From: Lutibacter sp.
GTDB taxonomy: Bacteria > Bacteroidota > Bacteroidia > Flavobacteriales > Flavobacteriaceae
Assembly (NCBI RefSeq): GCF_016342705.1
Contig: NZ_JAEINV010000016.1
Span: 1 to 64,000, forward strand
Direction: 5' to 3'
DNA: 64,000 bases
The first letter of the stretch is position 1, and every line of letters starts with the position of its first letter. The translations under genes and the position numbers were made by a program. A model generated the notes under the pieces. It was not told the origin of the DNA, ran no database searches, and saw nothing but the letters and a program-made list of their open reading frames with translations. Positions 1-9,414 of this stretch are shown here, in pieces.

Positions 1-29
1 AAACCTGTGAAGATATCTTCACAGGTTTT
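1..29. terminator. Palindromic terminator of a gene outside the window
   Basis: A perfect inverted repeat fills the first 28 bases, with 12-bp arms (AAACCTGTGAAG and CTTCACAGGTTT) around ATAT, and is followed by a T-rich stretch. It probably ends transcription of the gene left of the window. Its A- and T-tracts let it work in both directions. Confidence 0.7.
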
Positions 30-112
30 CATTAATTTTTTTAATAATCGTCAACCTATTTTAGGACGACTCAAAAGAATAAAAATGTATCTTTCGAAAA
101 AAATTACACAAC

Positions 113-1423
113 ATGAAAATTATTAGTAATTCAATAAATAGATTTATTAATTTAGAAACATCTTCAAGTATACTATTATTTATAGTATCTATAATTGCCG
201 TGCTTTGGGCAAATTCTTCTTTTGGGAACTTTTATGAAGATTTTTGGAACCATCAATTTACAATTGGATTTGCAAATTCAGATTTTCATTTAGCCAAACC
301 ATTAATTTTATGGATTAATGATGGTTTAATGGCTATTTTCTTTTTTGTAATTGGTTTAGAAGTTAAACGAGAAATATTGGAAGGAGAGCTTACTACTTTA
401 AGAAAAGCTTCACTACCAATTTTTGCTGCAATTGGAGGAATGTTATTTCCTGTATTAATATTTTCTGGTTTAAATTATGGTAAAATTGGTGCTGAAGGTT
501 GGGGAATACCTATGGCAACGGACATTGCTTTTACATTGGGAATTTTGAAATTGTTAGGTAATAGAGTGCCGTTAGGGTTAAAAATATTTTTAACTGCATT
601 TGCAATTGTTGATGATATTGGTGCAGTATTAGTAATCGCTATTTTTTATAGCGCAAATATTCAATGGGATTTAATTATGTACGCATTGTTATTGGTGGGA
701 GTTGTTGGATTTTTGAGTTATAAACAAGTATATTCTAAGTATTTTTATTTTGTTATTGGTTTTATAGTTTGGCTCTTATTTTTAAAGTCAGGAATACATC
801 CAACTATTGCAGGTATTTTAATGGCTTTTACTATTCCAATTCAAAGAAAAGTAGATTGTATGTCTTATTTTAAATCTGTTTCAAGTGAACTTAATATTTT
901 TAAAGAAAATAGTTCATCCTCCAATACATTAATGAGTAAAAAACAAATAGAGGCGGTTGGTAATATTGAAACTTTAACAGAAGAAGCTTATTCGCCATTA
1001 CAACAATTGGAACATAATTTACATGGTTGGGTTTCATATATAATAATGCCCATTTTTGCGTTAGCAAATGCGGGTGTTGTTTTAAGTTTTGATGGTTTAG
1101 GAGATGCAAGTCATATAACATTAAATATTGCTTTAGCATTGGTTTTAGGTAATACTATAGGAATTGTATTAATGTCTTTAATTGGTATTAAATTAAAACT
1201 TGCAGACTTGCCAGAGGGTGTAAATTACAAACAATTATTGGGTGTTAGTTTATTAGGTGGATTAGGATTTACAATGTCTTTATTTATAGCGAATTTAGCC
1301 TTTAATGACTTAACATTAATAGCCGCTGCAAAAATGGGTATTATTATTGGCTCTTTAATAGCAGGTGTTTTAGGATATTTAATATTAAGATTTAGCTTAA
1401 AAATAAGTGTAAAAAAAGCATAA
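113..1423 (+). CDS. nhaA: Na+/H+ antiporter NhaA
   Basis: Inner-membrane antiporter that exports Na+ in exchange for H+, used for salt and pH homeostasis. The protein of 436 residues is a little longer than E. coli NhaA and is almost wholly hydrophobic. The family's ion-binding residues are visible: Asp137 in ATDIAF, and the Asp167-Asp168 pair in AIVDDIG. A hydrophilic loop at about residues 247-300, rich in Ser, Glu and Asn, separates the N-terminal helices from the last four and explains the extra length. A weak TAnnTTTG-like box (88-95) lies just upstream. The gene is monocistronic and ends at a hairpin shared with the convergent infB. Confidence 0.95.
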   Translation: MKIISNSINRFINLETSSSILLFIVSIIAVLWANSSFGNFYEDFWNHQFTIGFANSDFHLAKPLILWINDGLMAIFFFVIGLEVKREILEGELTTLRKASLPIFAAIGGMLFPVLIFSGLNYGKIGAEGWGIPMATDIAFTLGILKLLGNRVPLGLKIFLTAFAIVDDIGAVLVIAIFYSANIQWDLIMYALLLVGVVGFLSYKQVYSKYFYFVIGFIVWLLFLKSGIHPTIAGILMAFTIPIQRKVDCMSYFKSVSSELNIFKENSSSSNTLMSKKQIEAVGNIETLTEEAYSPLQQLEHNLHGWVSYIIMPIFALANAGVVLSFDGLGDASHITLNIALALVLGNTIGIVLMSLIGIKLKLADLPEGVNYKQLLGVSLLGGLGFTMSLFIANLAFNDLTLIAAAKMGIIIGSLIAGVLGYLILRFSLKISVKKA

Positions 1424-1444
1424 ATAATTTATCGTAAATTTAAA

Positions 1445-1480
1445 AAGGTTGCATAATTTAATTATGCAACCTTTTTTTTT
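1445..1480. terminator. Bidirectional terminator between nhaA and infB
   Basis: The arms AAGGTTGCATAAT and ATTATGCAACCTT surround a TTA loop. T-tracts lie outside the stem on both strands, so it can end nhaA on the plus strand and infB on the minus strand. Confidence 0.9.
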
Positions 1481-1494
1481 GAATATTTATTTTA

Positions 1495-4422
1495 TTATCT
1501 CTTCAATTTCTTTTTAACTTCTACTTCTTGGTATGCTTCTATTACATCTCCAACTTCAATATCATTATAGTTTTTAATTTGAAGTCCACAGTCATAACCT
1601 TTTGCAACCTCTTTTGCGTCATCTTTAAATCTTTTTAATGATGAAAGATCTCCAGAATGAATTACTACACTGTCTCTAATAATTCTAATTTTAGAATTTC
1701 TATAAATTTTTCCACTTACAACCATACAACCTGCAATGTTTCCAACTTTAGAAATTTTATAAACCTCTCGTATTTCAACATTTCCAGTTACTTCTTCTTT
1801 TAATTCAGGAGATAACATTCCTTCCATTGCATCACGTAAATCATTAATTGCATCATAAATAATTGAGTATGTTCTTACATCAATTTCTTCATTATCAGCT
1901 AATATTCTAGCATTTCCAGAAGGTCTCACATTAAATCCAACAATAATAGCATCAGAAGCGGAAGCTAATAACACGTCAGATTCAGTAATTGCACCAACTC
2001 CTTTATGAATAATATTAACTTGAATTTCAGCAGTTGAAAGTTTTTGGAACGAATCAGTTAATGCTTCTACAGAACCATCTACATCACCTTTTAAGATAAT
2101 ATTTAATTCTTTAAAGTCACCTAAGGCAATACGTCTTCCAATTTCATCTAACGTAATATGACGCTGTGTTCTAACAGATTGCTCACGTTGTAATTGAGAT
2201 CTTTTTGAGGCAATTTGTTTTGCTTCTTTTTCATCATCAAAAATGTGAAATTTATCACCAGCTTGAGGTGCTCCATCTAAACCTAATATTGAAACCGGTG
2301 TTGATGGTCCAGCTTCTTTCATGCTTTTTCCTCTTTCGTCAAACATAGCCTTTACTTTACCGCTATGTTTACCAGCTAACATATAATCACCAATTTTAAG
2401 TGTTCCTTCTTGTACTAAAATAGTTGATACATATCCTCTTCCTTTATCTAATAAGGCTTCTACAACCGTACCAACTGCATGTTTATTAGGATTCGCTTTT
2501 AAATCTAACATTTCAGCTTCTAATAAAACTTTTTCAAGTAATTCTTCAACACCTTGCCCGGTTTTAGCTGAAATTTCATGAGATTGTATTTTTCCACCCC
2601 AATCTTCAACTAATAAATTCATTTGAGAAAGTTGTTCTTTAATTTTCTCTGGATTTGCAGCAGGCTTATCTACCTTATTTATGGCAAATACAATTGGAAC
2701 ATTTGCGGCTTGTGCATGGCTAATAGCTTCTTTTGTTTGAGGCATTACATCATCATCCGCAGCAATAACAATAATTACTAAATCTGTAACTTGAGCACCA
2801 CGTGCACGCATTGCTGTAAATGCTTCGTGACCAGGTGTATCTAAAAATGCTATTTTTTGACCACCTTTTAATTGCACACCATATGCGCCAATATGCTGTG
2901 TAATTCCACCAGATTCACCGGCAATTACATTTTCTTCTCTAATATAATCTAATAATGAAGTTTTACCGTGATCAACGTGCCCCATTACCGTAATAATTGG
3001 AGCTCTAGTTTCTAATTCTGCTTCAGTATCAATATGTTCTTCAATAGATTCTTCAACTTCTGCACCCACAAAATCAACAGTATAATCAAATTCTTCGGCA
3101 ACAATTGTTAATGTTTCAGCGTCTAAACGTTGATTCATAGTAACCATCATCCCTAAAGACATACAAGTGGAAATAATTTTGGTTACAGGAATATCCATCA
3201 TTGTAGCAATTTCACTTACAGTGACAAATTCAGTAACTTTTAAAATTTTACTTTCAGCAGCTTGTAACTCTTGGTCTATTTCAGTCTGTTGACGATGTAA
3301 ATCTCTTTTATCTCTTCTGTATTTTGCCCCTTTACCTTTTTTAGATTTCCCTTGAAGTTTTTCTAAAGTTTCACGTACTTGTTTTTGTACATCTGCTTCT
3401 GATGGTTCTTCTTTAATTATAGGTTTTCTAACTCCACGTTGTGCATTTCCACCTCTTGCTCCAGCACTTCTATTTTGAGCAACTCCTGGAGTTCCAGGTT
3501 TTTTATCATTTGAAAAAGGTGTTTTTTTAATTCTTCTTCGTTTCTTTTTATTAGCGTCTGAAGCAGCATCTCCTTCTTTTTTGGTTGTAGCAGCTGGTTC
3601 AGGTTTTTTCTTTTTAGGTCGTTCAAACTGTTTTAAATCAATAGTTTTTCCAGTAATTCTTACCCCTTCTAATTTTTTGTATTTTGTTTCAATAGATTGA
3701 GGCTCGTTAGACTCTACTATTTCTTCCGTTTTTTTAGTTTCTTCAACTTTAGGAGCAGCAGATTGTTGCTTTTCTGGTTTTACAAACTCTTTTTTAGGAG
3801 CAGAAACTGTTGGAGTTTTAGGTTTTTCGGTTTCAATAACTTTACTAACTTTAATTGGATCAGCTACTTTTGGTTTTTCCTCAATTATAGGAGTTTTTTC
3901 TTCAACTTTTTCGGGCTGAATTTTTACTTCCTCAATTTCTTTTGGTTTTGTTTCAGTAATTGGCTTTTCTTCAGAAATCAATTTATTTTCAGAAATCGGT
4001 TTTTCTTCAACTTTTTCTTGAATTTTTTCTTGAACTGGAGGAGGCGTAGGAACAGTTTCTTTTTTAGGTTCAATATTAATTTTACCAACTGTTTTTACCT
4101 CAAGTTTATCAGCTTTGGCTTTAACTACAACTTTTTTAGCTTCTTCCTCAATGCGATGTTTCTCTTGCTTCTCTTCTAAAGCAATACGCAATGCTTCTTT
4201 TTCTTTTCGTTTTTCTTCACCTACCTCTTTTGAAGCTGCCTTTTTAGTTCTGTCAGTTTGAAAACCATCCAATAATATTTCGTATTCATCATTAGAAATT
4301 TTGGTTGTTGGTCTAGCTTCAATATCAAAGCCGTGACTTGTTAAATGCTCAACAGCCCTGTCTAATGAGATATTTAATTCTCGTAATACTTTGTTTAGTC
4401 TCAATGTTTTGTTGTCAGCCAT
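1495..4422 (-). CDS. infB: Translation initiation factor IF-2
   Basis: GTPase that brings initiator fMet-tRNA to the ribosome. At 975 residues it has the long form of the N-terminus: after an IF2_N domain (about residues 1-50) comes a low-complexity Glu/Lys/Pro stretch to about residue 380, then a second IF2_N-like segment, then the G domain. The G motifs are clear: GHVDHGKT at about residue 480, DTPGHEAF and NKVDKP. Domains II to IV complete the C-terminus. It is the last gene of rimP-nusA-infB, starting 44 bp after nusA. The antisense strand of the low-complexity part gives long spurious open frames. Confidence 0.97.
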   Translation of the reverse strand: MADNKTLRLNKVLRELNISLDRAVEHLTSHGFDIEARPTTKISNDEYEILLDGFQTDRTKKAASKEVGEEKRKEKEALRIALEEKQEKHRIEEEAKKVVVKAKADKLEVKTVGKINIEPKKETVPTPPPVQEKIQEKVEEKPISENKLISEEKPITETKPKEIEEVKIQPEKVEEKTPIIEEKPKVADPIKVSKVIETEKPKTPTVSAPKKEFVKPEKQQSAAPKVEETKKTEEIVESNEPQSIETKYKKLEGVRITGKTIDLKQFERPKKKKPEPAATTKKEGDAASDANKKKRRRIKKTPFSNDKKPGTPGVAQNRSAGARGGNAQRGVRKPIIKEEPSEADVQKQVRETLEKLQGKSKKGKGAKYRRDKRDLHRQQTEIDQELQAAESKILKVTEFVTVSEIATMMDIPVTKIISTCMSLGMMVTMNQRLDAETLTIVAEEFDYTVDFVGAEVEESIEEHIDTEAELETRAPIITVMGHVDHGKTSLLDYIREENVIAGESGGITQHIGAYGVQLKGGQKIAFLDTPGHEAFTAMRARGAQVTDLVIIVIAADDDVMPQTKEAISHAQAANVPIVFAINKVDKPAANPEKIKEQLSQMNLLVEDWGGKIQSHEISAKTGQGVEELLEKVLLEAEMLDLKANPNKHAVGTVVEALLDKGRGYVSTILVQEGTLKIGDYMLAGKHSGKVKAMFDERGKSMKEAGPSTPVSILGLDGAPQAGDKFHIFDDEKEAKQIASKRSQLQREQSVRTQRHITLDEIGRRIALGDFKELNIILKGDVDGSVEALTDSFQKLSTAEIQVNIIHKGVGAITESDVLLASASDAIIVGFNVRPSGNARILADNEEIDVRTYSIIYDAINDLRDAMEGMLSPELKEEVTGNVEIREVYKISKVGNIAGCMVVSGKIYRNSKIRIIRDSVVIHSGDLSSLKRFKDDAKEVAKGYDCGLQIKNYNDIEVGDVIEAYQEVEVKKKLKR

Positions 4423-4466
4423 ATAGTTATTTTTTAGCCAATTATTTTGTGAAGTTTTAAAGGGAA

Positions 4467-5726
4467 TTAGTCTTCAAATTCTTCTCTTAATATTTTTTGA
4501 ACCTCAATAATAGTTTCTTCTTCTAAATCGGTTCTACTTAAAAGTTCAGCTACATCTTTTTCAAGTACGCTACGCGCAGTATCTAAACCTATCTTTTTAA
4601 ATTCTTGAATTACCCAAGCTTCTATTTCATCAGAGAATTCTGTTAATTCAACATCATCTTCAGCTTCAACACCTTCTCTTTGAACATCTAGTTCATAGCC
4701 AGTTAATTGAGAAGCCAAACGTATATTTACACCATTTTTTCCAATTGCTTTAGAAACTTCTTCTGGTTGTAAAAATACATCAACTCTTCCTTTTTTTCCG
4801 TCTTCTCGTCCTTCTTCTTCATGAATTTTCATTGAAGCAACTTTAGCAGGGCTTAAGGCACGAGCAATATACAATTGTGTATTTTTTGTAAAATTAATTA
4901 CATCAATATTTTCATTTCCTAATTCACGAACAATTCCGTGAATACGAGAACCTTTCATACCAACACAAGCTCCAACAGGATCAATTCTATCATCATAAGA
5001 ATCAACAGCTACTTTTGCTTTTTCGCCAGGTATTCTGGCAACCCCTTCAATAGTAATTAAACCATCAAATACTTCTGGAATTTCTTGTTCAAATAATTTC
5101 ACTAAAAATTGAGGTGAAGTTCTAGAAAGAATGATAACAGGTTTGTTACCTCTTAATTCAACAGTTTTTACAATTCCTCTAACTGAATCACCTTTTCTAA
5201 AATAATCTGAACGAATTTGTTCGCTTTTTGGTAATACTATTTCATTTCCATCATCATCTAACAAAATTACAGCATTATGACGAATATGATGAACTTCTGC
5301 ACTATAAATATCGCCTTCTAACTCTTTAAAGTGTTTAAAAGTATTTGTGCTATCGTGTTCATGAATTTTTGAAATTAAATTTTGGCGTAAAGCTAAAATA
5401 GCTCTTCTTCCAAGGTCAATTAACTTAACTTCTTCAGAAACATCTTCCCCAATTTCAAAATCTGGTTCAATTTTTCTAGCTTCAGCAAGTTCAATTTCCT
5501 CATTATCATCTTCAGACATTCCATCAGCAACAACAATTCTGTTTCGCCAAATTTCTAAATCTCCTTTATCTGGATTTATAATAATATCAAAGTTATCATC
5601 TGACCCAAATTTTCGTTTTAAAGCTGCTCTAAAAACTTCTTCTAAAATTGCCATTAGGGTAACTCTATCAATATTTTTATCACCTTTAAATTCTGAAAAT
5701 GATTCAATTAATGCTAAATTTTCCAT
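4467..5726 (-). CDS. nusA: Transcription termination/antitermination factor NusA
   Basis: RNA polymerase-binding factor for pausing, termination and antitermination. Its 419 residues hold the NusA N-terminal domain (1-125), an S1 domain (about 133-195) and two KH domains, with GMKGSRI near residue 255 and IGKNGVNIR near residue 320. It ends after an acidic tail and lacks the two C-terminal acidic repeats of the E. coli protein, as is usual outside Proteobacteria. It lies 12 bp downstream of rimP in the same operon. In E. coli this operon is autoregulated by NusA, which matters for the hairpin found in the leader here. Confidence 0.96.
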   Translation of the reverse strand: MENLALIESFSEFKGDKNIDRVTLMAILEEVFRAALKRKFGSDDNFDIIINPDKGDLEIWRNRIVVADGMSEDDNEEIELAEARKIEPDFEIGEDVSEEVKLIDLGRRAILALRQNLISKIHEHDSTNTFKHFKELEGDIYSAEVHHIRHNAVILLDDDGNEIVLPKSEQIRSDYFRKGDSVRGIVKTVELRGNKPVIILSRTSPQFLVKLFEQEIPEVFDGLITIEGVARIPGEKAKVAVDSYDDRIDPVGACVGMKGSRIHGIVRELGNENIDVINFTKNTQLYIARALSPAKVASMKIHEEEGREDGKKGRVDVFLQPEEVSKAIGKNGVNIRLASQLTGYELDVQREGVEAEDDVELTEFSDEIEAWVIQEFKKIGLDTARSVLEKDVAELLSRTDLEEETIIEVQKILREEFED

Positions 5727-5738
5727 TCACTCTCTTTA

Positions 5739-6203
5739 TTAAAATATTATTTTCACTTTTGCCTCTGCAATATCTTTAAATGATACTGTTGTTGTTTTTA
5801 CTACCGTAATTTTGCCTTTTCCAACTGGTTTTGGTTCACGGGATGTCCATTCTAAATCTATACTTTCTGAAGCTACTTTTTTAAGTATTCCTTCAATTTT
5901 TGTGTTATCCTTTAATCTAACAGTTAAAGTTCTGTCAATATTTTTAATATACTGTCTGTTAACTTTAATAGGTTGTGCAACATCTGGTGTAGTTACTTCT
6001 AAAGAAAAATCTTCTTCTTCACGGTCTAAATTATTCTCAACACCTCTGCTAACTCTTATACACTCATTTAATGACACACCATTATCCCCATCAATTTCAA
6101 CATAAATTTTGTTATCTGGTAAAAATTGAAGGTCTATTAAAAAGAGTTCGCTATTTTCTTGAATAGCTTGGTCAACTAAATTTGTTATTTTTATTTTATC
6201 CAT
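5739..6203 (-). CDS. rimP: Ribosome maturation factor RimP
   Basis: Assembly factor for the 30S subunit. The 154-residue protein has the two-domain RimP layout: an alpha/beta N-domain (EIDGDNGVSLNECIRVSR around residues 36-53) and a C-terminal SH3-like domain beginning near residue 80 (NIDRTLTVRLKDNTKIEGIL). It is the first gene of rimP-nusA-infB, the order conserved across bacteria. The ATG lies only 12 bases past a strong hairpin with a U-tract, so its translation or transcription is probably controlled there. Confidence 0.93.
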   Translation of the reverse strand: MDKIKITNLVDQAIQENSELFLIDLQFLPDNKIYVEIDGDNGVSLNECIRVSRGVENNLDREEEDFSLEVTTPDVAQPIKVNRQYIKNIDRTLTVRLKDNTKIEGILKKVASESIDLEWTSREPKPVGKGKITVVKTTTVSFKDIAEAKVKIIF

Positions 6204-6210
6204 TTTTTAT

Positions 6211-6237
6211 AAAAAGAGGGGACTTATCGTCCCCTCC
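6211..6237 (-). promoter_or_regulatory. Terminator-like hairpin in the rimP-nusA-infB leader
   Basis: On the minus strand the arms GAGGGGAC and GTCCCCTC enclose GATAA and are followed at once by five Ts, then the rimP ATG (6203). The layout is that of an intrinsic terminator placed between the predicted promoter (6266-6273) and the first gene, so it reads as an attenuator. The 5' arm also carries AGGAGG, which could pair with 16S rRNA. Confidence 0.55.
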
Positions 6238-6265
6238 TTAGCTTCTAAATCCTAATAATTCTGTG

Positions 6266-6273
6266 CAAATATA
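6266..6273 (-). promoter_or_regulatory. -7 box of the rimP operon promoter
   Basis: TATATTTG on the minus strand is an exact match to the Bacteroidota TAnnTTTG element. It predicts a start near 6259 and a leader of about 56 nt that contains the hairpin at 6211-6237. No clear TTG element is seen at the usual upstream distance. Confidence 0.55.
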
Positions 6274-6326
6274 CTAAGATTTTTTTAATTGATAAAAAAT
6301 CATCCTTATTATTAATATAAAATTAT

Positions 6327-6334
6327 TAACTTTA
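6327..6334 (+). promoter_or_regulatory. Probable -7 box for the UspA gene
   Basis: TAACTTTA has one mismatch to TAnnTTTG and lies 30 bp before the ATG of the universal stress protein gene, divergent from the rimP promoter. Confidence 0.35.
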
Positions 6335-6364
6335 CATTAAACGGAATAATATTAAACAGATAAT

Positions 6365-7195
6365 ATGAAGAGTATTTTAGTCCCTGTAGATTTTTCAAAG
6401 CAAGCAGAGTATGCTGCTAAAGTGGCATCAGTAATTGCAAAACAAACAAATGCCAAAATATTTTTATTGCATATGTTGGAACTGCCTACAGGTATAATTG
6501 ACCCAGCCAGTTTTGGTTCAGCAAATAATTCACCTACGGCGTTGTTGTTTTTGCAAAGAGCTCACGAAAATTTTGAAGATTTTAAAAAACTTCCTTTCTT
6601 GAAAGGTGTTGAAGTGGAGGATTCAGTGCAATTTCACAAGGCTTATGATGGTATTATTGATGAAAGTAAAAAACAAGAAGCAAGTCTTATTGTAATGGGA
6701 TCTAAAGGAGCTTCAGGTATTGAGGAGATGTTAGTAGGTTCAAATACAGAAAAGGTTGTTAGAAATTCGGAAATTCCTGTACTTGTTGTAAAAGAGGATA
6801 TTGATGATTTTAAAATTGAAAACATTGTTTTTGCTTCAAACTTTAAATTTGAAAACAGATCAGCATTTCAAAAAATATTGAATTTTGCATTGCTATTTAA
6901 TGCTAAATTGCATTTATTGAAAATTAATACTATTCATAATTTTGAAACTACAAAAGATTCAAGTGATGCTATTAGAAATTTTATAAATGATTTTGATTTA
7001 GGAGATTTTTCACTAAATATTTATAATGATGTTTCTATTGAATTAGGAATCCTAAATTTTTCAAAAGTTATTGATGCAGACATAATTTTACTGAATACCC
7101 ACGGAAGAAGAGGATTGGCCCATTTGTTTAATGGAAGTATTGGCGAAGATTTAACAAATCATGCTAAATTACCTGTATTAACCTTTAAACTTTAA
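6365..7195 (+). CDS. Tandem-domain universal stress protein
   Basis: Cytoplasmic protein of 276 residues with two UspA domains (about 1-146 and 150-276). The first keeps the nucleotide-binding signature G-x2-G-x9-G-S (GSKG, nine residues, GS) near residues 118-132, so it probably binds ATP. In the second domain the first glycine is replaced by Asn (NTHG, nine residues, GS), so binding there is uncertain. Such tandem forms are common in Bacteroidota. Its stress or target is not evident from the context. It is monocistronic with a shared terminator. Confidence 0.9.
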   Translation: MKSILVPVDFSKQAEYAAKVASVIAKQTNAKIFLLHMLELPTGIIDPASFGSANNSPTALLFLQRAHENFEDFKKLPFLKGVEVEDSVQFHKAYDGIIDESKKQEASLIVMGSKGASGIEEMLVGSNTEKVVRNSEIPVLVVKEDIDDFKIENIVFASNFKFENRSAFQKILNFALLFNAKLHLLKINTIHNFETTKDSSDAIRNFINDFDLGDFSLNIYNDVSIELGILNFSKVIDADIILLNTHGRRGLAHLFNGSIGEDLTNHAKLPVLTFKL

Positions 7196-7218
7196 AATAA
7201 ATACTATATTAATGTATA

Positions 7219-7250
7219 AAAAAAGCGAATAATTTTTTATTCGCTTTTTT
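7219..7250. terminator. Bidirectional terminator between UspA gene and nadE
   Basis: The arms AAGCGAATAA and TTATTCGCTT enclose TTTT, with A- and T-tracts on the outer sides. It serves both convergent genes. Confidence 0.88.
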
Positions 7251-7261
7251 TTATGATTTTT

Positions 7262-8053
7262 TTAATTGTTATATTCTTTTGGAATTAAACATACTGGAAT
7301 TGGATCCATTTTATGTTTGTTAGCGTTATTTCGATGTTTGTAAATTTTAAAAACTATTTTTTCGCGGTCGTTAAAATCCGATTCCGTTTTTCCTAATTCA
7401 TCTTGTTTCATAGCCCATTCAAGTTCATCATAACTTGCGCCAATTTGGTCTTCATCTGTTCTGCTATCACCAAATAATCCATCTGTAGGTTGCGCAATTT
7501 GGATGGAATTTACAACATTTAAATATTCGGAAATTTTGTACACTTCCGATTTCATTAAATCTGCAATTGGGCTTAAATCAACGCCGCCATCGCCATATTT
7601 TGTATAAAACCCAACGCCAAAATCTTCTACTTTATTTCCAGTTCCTGCAACTAAATATCCGTGTAAACCTGCTAAATAATATAATGTTGTCATTCGTAAA
7701 CGTGCGCGTGTGTTGGCTAAACTCATTGCAACAGTAGCTTCGTTTTCAATTGTAGGAACTGCATTTTTAAAATTATCAAAAGTTGAAGTTAAATCTACTT
7801 CTGTAGCAATAACTTTTTCAAAATTAGTTTTTAAATACGTTATATGTTCTCTACCTCTTGAAACCTGATTTGGTGCTTGATGAATTGGCATTTCAACACA
7901 TAACACTGGGAATCCTGTTTTTGCACAAAGTGTTGAGGTTACTGCAGAATCTATGCCGCCGGAAATTCCAATAATAAATCCGTTTACTTTTGCATTGGTT
8001 GCATAATCTTTTAACCAGTTAACAATATGTTCAACAACTTTTTCTGTATTCAT
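7262..8053 (-). CDS. nadE: NH3-dependent NAD+ synthetase
   Basis: Converts deamido-NAD+ to NAD+ with ATP and ammonia, the last step of NAD synthesis. The 263-residue protein has the PP-loop motif SGGIDSAV near residue 30 and the C-terminal NAD-synthase signature around TGNKVEDFGVGFYTKYGDGG (about residues 136-155). There is no glutaminase domain, so it must use free ammonia. The stop lies 8 bp from the terminator shared with the UspA gene. It is divergent from gldB, a neighbourhood I recall from other gliding flavobacteria. Confidence 0.95.
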   Translation of the reverse strand: MNTEKVVEHIVNWLKDYATNAKVNGFIIGISGGIDSAVTSTLCAKTGFPVLCVEMPIHQAPNQVSRGREHITYLKTNFEKVIATEVDLTSTFDNFKNAVPTIENEATVAMSLANTRARLRMTTLYYLAGLHGYLVAGTGNKVEDFGVGFYTKYGDGGVDLSPIADLMKSEVYKISEYLNVVNSIQIAQPTDGLFGDSRTDEDQIGASYDELEWAMKQDELGKTESDFNDREKIVFKIYKHRNNANKHKMDPIPVCLIPKEYNN

Positions 8054-8113
8054 AATTAAACTTTTTTAGTAATTTTAGCGTTTTAAAAAATAAAAGTGTA
8101 AATATAAAAATTA

Positions 8114-9073
8114 ATGAATAAAATTTTTGGTATTGCAGTTATTATATTCACAATTGTTTCTTGTAAAGAAGAAGCTAAAACCTTTGTAGATATATCTAAT
8201 ATTAGCGTTAATGTGAAAATTGACAGATTTGAACAGCAATTTTACACTGCAAATGAAAGCAATTTAGAAAAGCTAAAAAGTGAATATCCGTATTTATTTC
8301 CAACTCAAAATCCGGATAGTATTTGGCTTCAAAAAATAAATAATAGAGAAGAGCAATTATTATTTAAAAAATCTCAGGAAGTTTTTAAAAATTTTGATGA
8401 TGAAAAACTACAAATAGAAGAACTGTTTCAACATATCTCTTACTATCATCCAACATTTAAATCGCCAAAAATAATTACGTTAATTACCAATTTAGATTAT
8501 GAAAATAAAATAATGTATGCAGATAGTTTACTATTTGTTTCGTTAGATATGTATTTAGGTAAAAATGATGAAGTTTATAAAGATTTTCCAGAATATTTAT
8601 CTAAAAATTACGACAAATCTCAATTAACAGTTGATATTGCCAATGCTATTAGTGAAAAGTTTTTAGTTAAAAGTAGAAATCGTCAATTTATAGATGATTT
8701 AATTAATGAAGGTAAAAAATTATATTTATTAGATAGTTATTTGCCATCGGCTACTGATGCTCAAAAAATTGGATATTCAAATGATGAAATTGAATGGATT
8801 TCTTTAAATGAAACTCAAATTTGGACTTATTTCATTGAAAATAATTTATTATATAGTACAGATGCTCAGCTGAATAAGCGCTTTATTGAAAATGCGCCAT
8901 TCTCTAAGTTTTATATAAATATTGATAAAGAGTCGCCAGGAAGAGTGGGCGTTTGGTTGGGTTGGCAAATTGTGCGTTCTTATATGAAAAATAATAATGT
9001 AACTTTGCAACAACTTTTGCTAACAAATGCAGATGAAATTTTTAAAAAATCTAAATACAAACCAAAAAAATAA
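8114..9073 (+). CDS. gldB: Gliding motility lipoprotein GldB
   Basis: Lipoprotein needed for gliding in Flavobacterium johnsoniae; its exact biochemical role is not settled. The 319-residue protein begins with a signal peptide ending in the lipobox IVSC (Cys17). The body matches GldB: NVKIDRFEQQFY near residue 33 and the C-terminal PGRVGVWLGWQIVRSYM block. Its stop codon overlaps the gldC start by one base, so the two are translationally coupled. Confidence 0.93.
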   Translation: MNKIFGIAVIIFTIVSCKEEAKTFVDISNISVNVKIDRFEQQFYTANESNLEKLKSEYPYLFPTQNPDSIWLQKINNREEQLLFKKSQEVFKNFDDEKLQIEELFQHISYYHPTFKSPKIITLITNLDYENKIMYADSLLFVSLDMYLGKNDEVYKDFPEYLSKNYDKSQLTVDIANAISEKFLVKSRNRQFIDDLINEGKKLYLLDSYLPSATDAQKIGYSNDEIEWISLNETQIWTYFIENNLLYSTDAQLNKRFIENAPFSKFYINIDKESPGRVGVWLGWQIVRSYMKNNNVTLQQLLLTNADEIFKKSKYKPKK

Positions 9074-9414
9074 TGGCTGTAAAAAATACTTCTAAAATTG
9101 AATTTATTGTAGGATTGGACGAAAATAAAGTTCCTGAAAAATTACATTGGACAGCTAATGATGGCGCAATTAATAATGAAGAAGCAAAAGCATTATTAAT
9201 ATCGGTTTGGGATCATAAAGCCAAAGAAACATTACGTATGGATTTATGGACAAAAGATATGCCTGTTGATGAAATGAAACAGTTTTTTCACCAAACTTTA
9301 GTTACAATGGCCGATACTTTTGAAACAGCAACAAATGATGTTAAAATGAGTGCAACTATGCGCGATTTTTGTGATTATTTTGCAGAAAAATTAGAGCTTA
9401 AAAAAACTAACTAG
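9073..9414 (+). CDS. gldC: Gliding motility protein GldC
   Basis: Small soluble protein of 113 residues without a signal peptide. In F. johnsoniae GldC is an accessory that improves gliding rather than a strict requirement. Recognisable features are the N-terminal block FIVGLDENKVPEKLHW and the conserved DLWTKDMPVDEMKQFF segment near residue 57. It overlaps gldB by one base and its last bases overlap the convergent folK fusion gene by 8 bp, so no terminator separates them. Confidence 0.93.
   Translation: MAVKNTSKIEFIVGLDENKVPEKLHWTANDGAINNEEAKALLISVWDHKAKETLRMDLWTKDMPVDEMKQFFHQTLVTMADTFETATNDVKMSATMRDFCDYFAEKLELKKTN

Noticed and set aside
3697-4179. Plus-strand open frame of 160 codons rich in Phe, Asn, Arg and Trp
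   Set aside because: It is the antisense of the Glu/Lys/Pro-rich part of infB; the odd composition comes from that low-complexity coding sequence.
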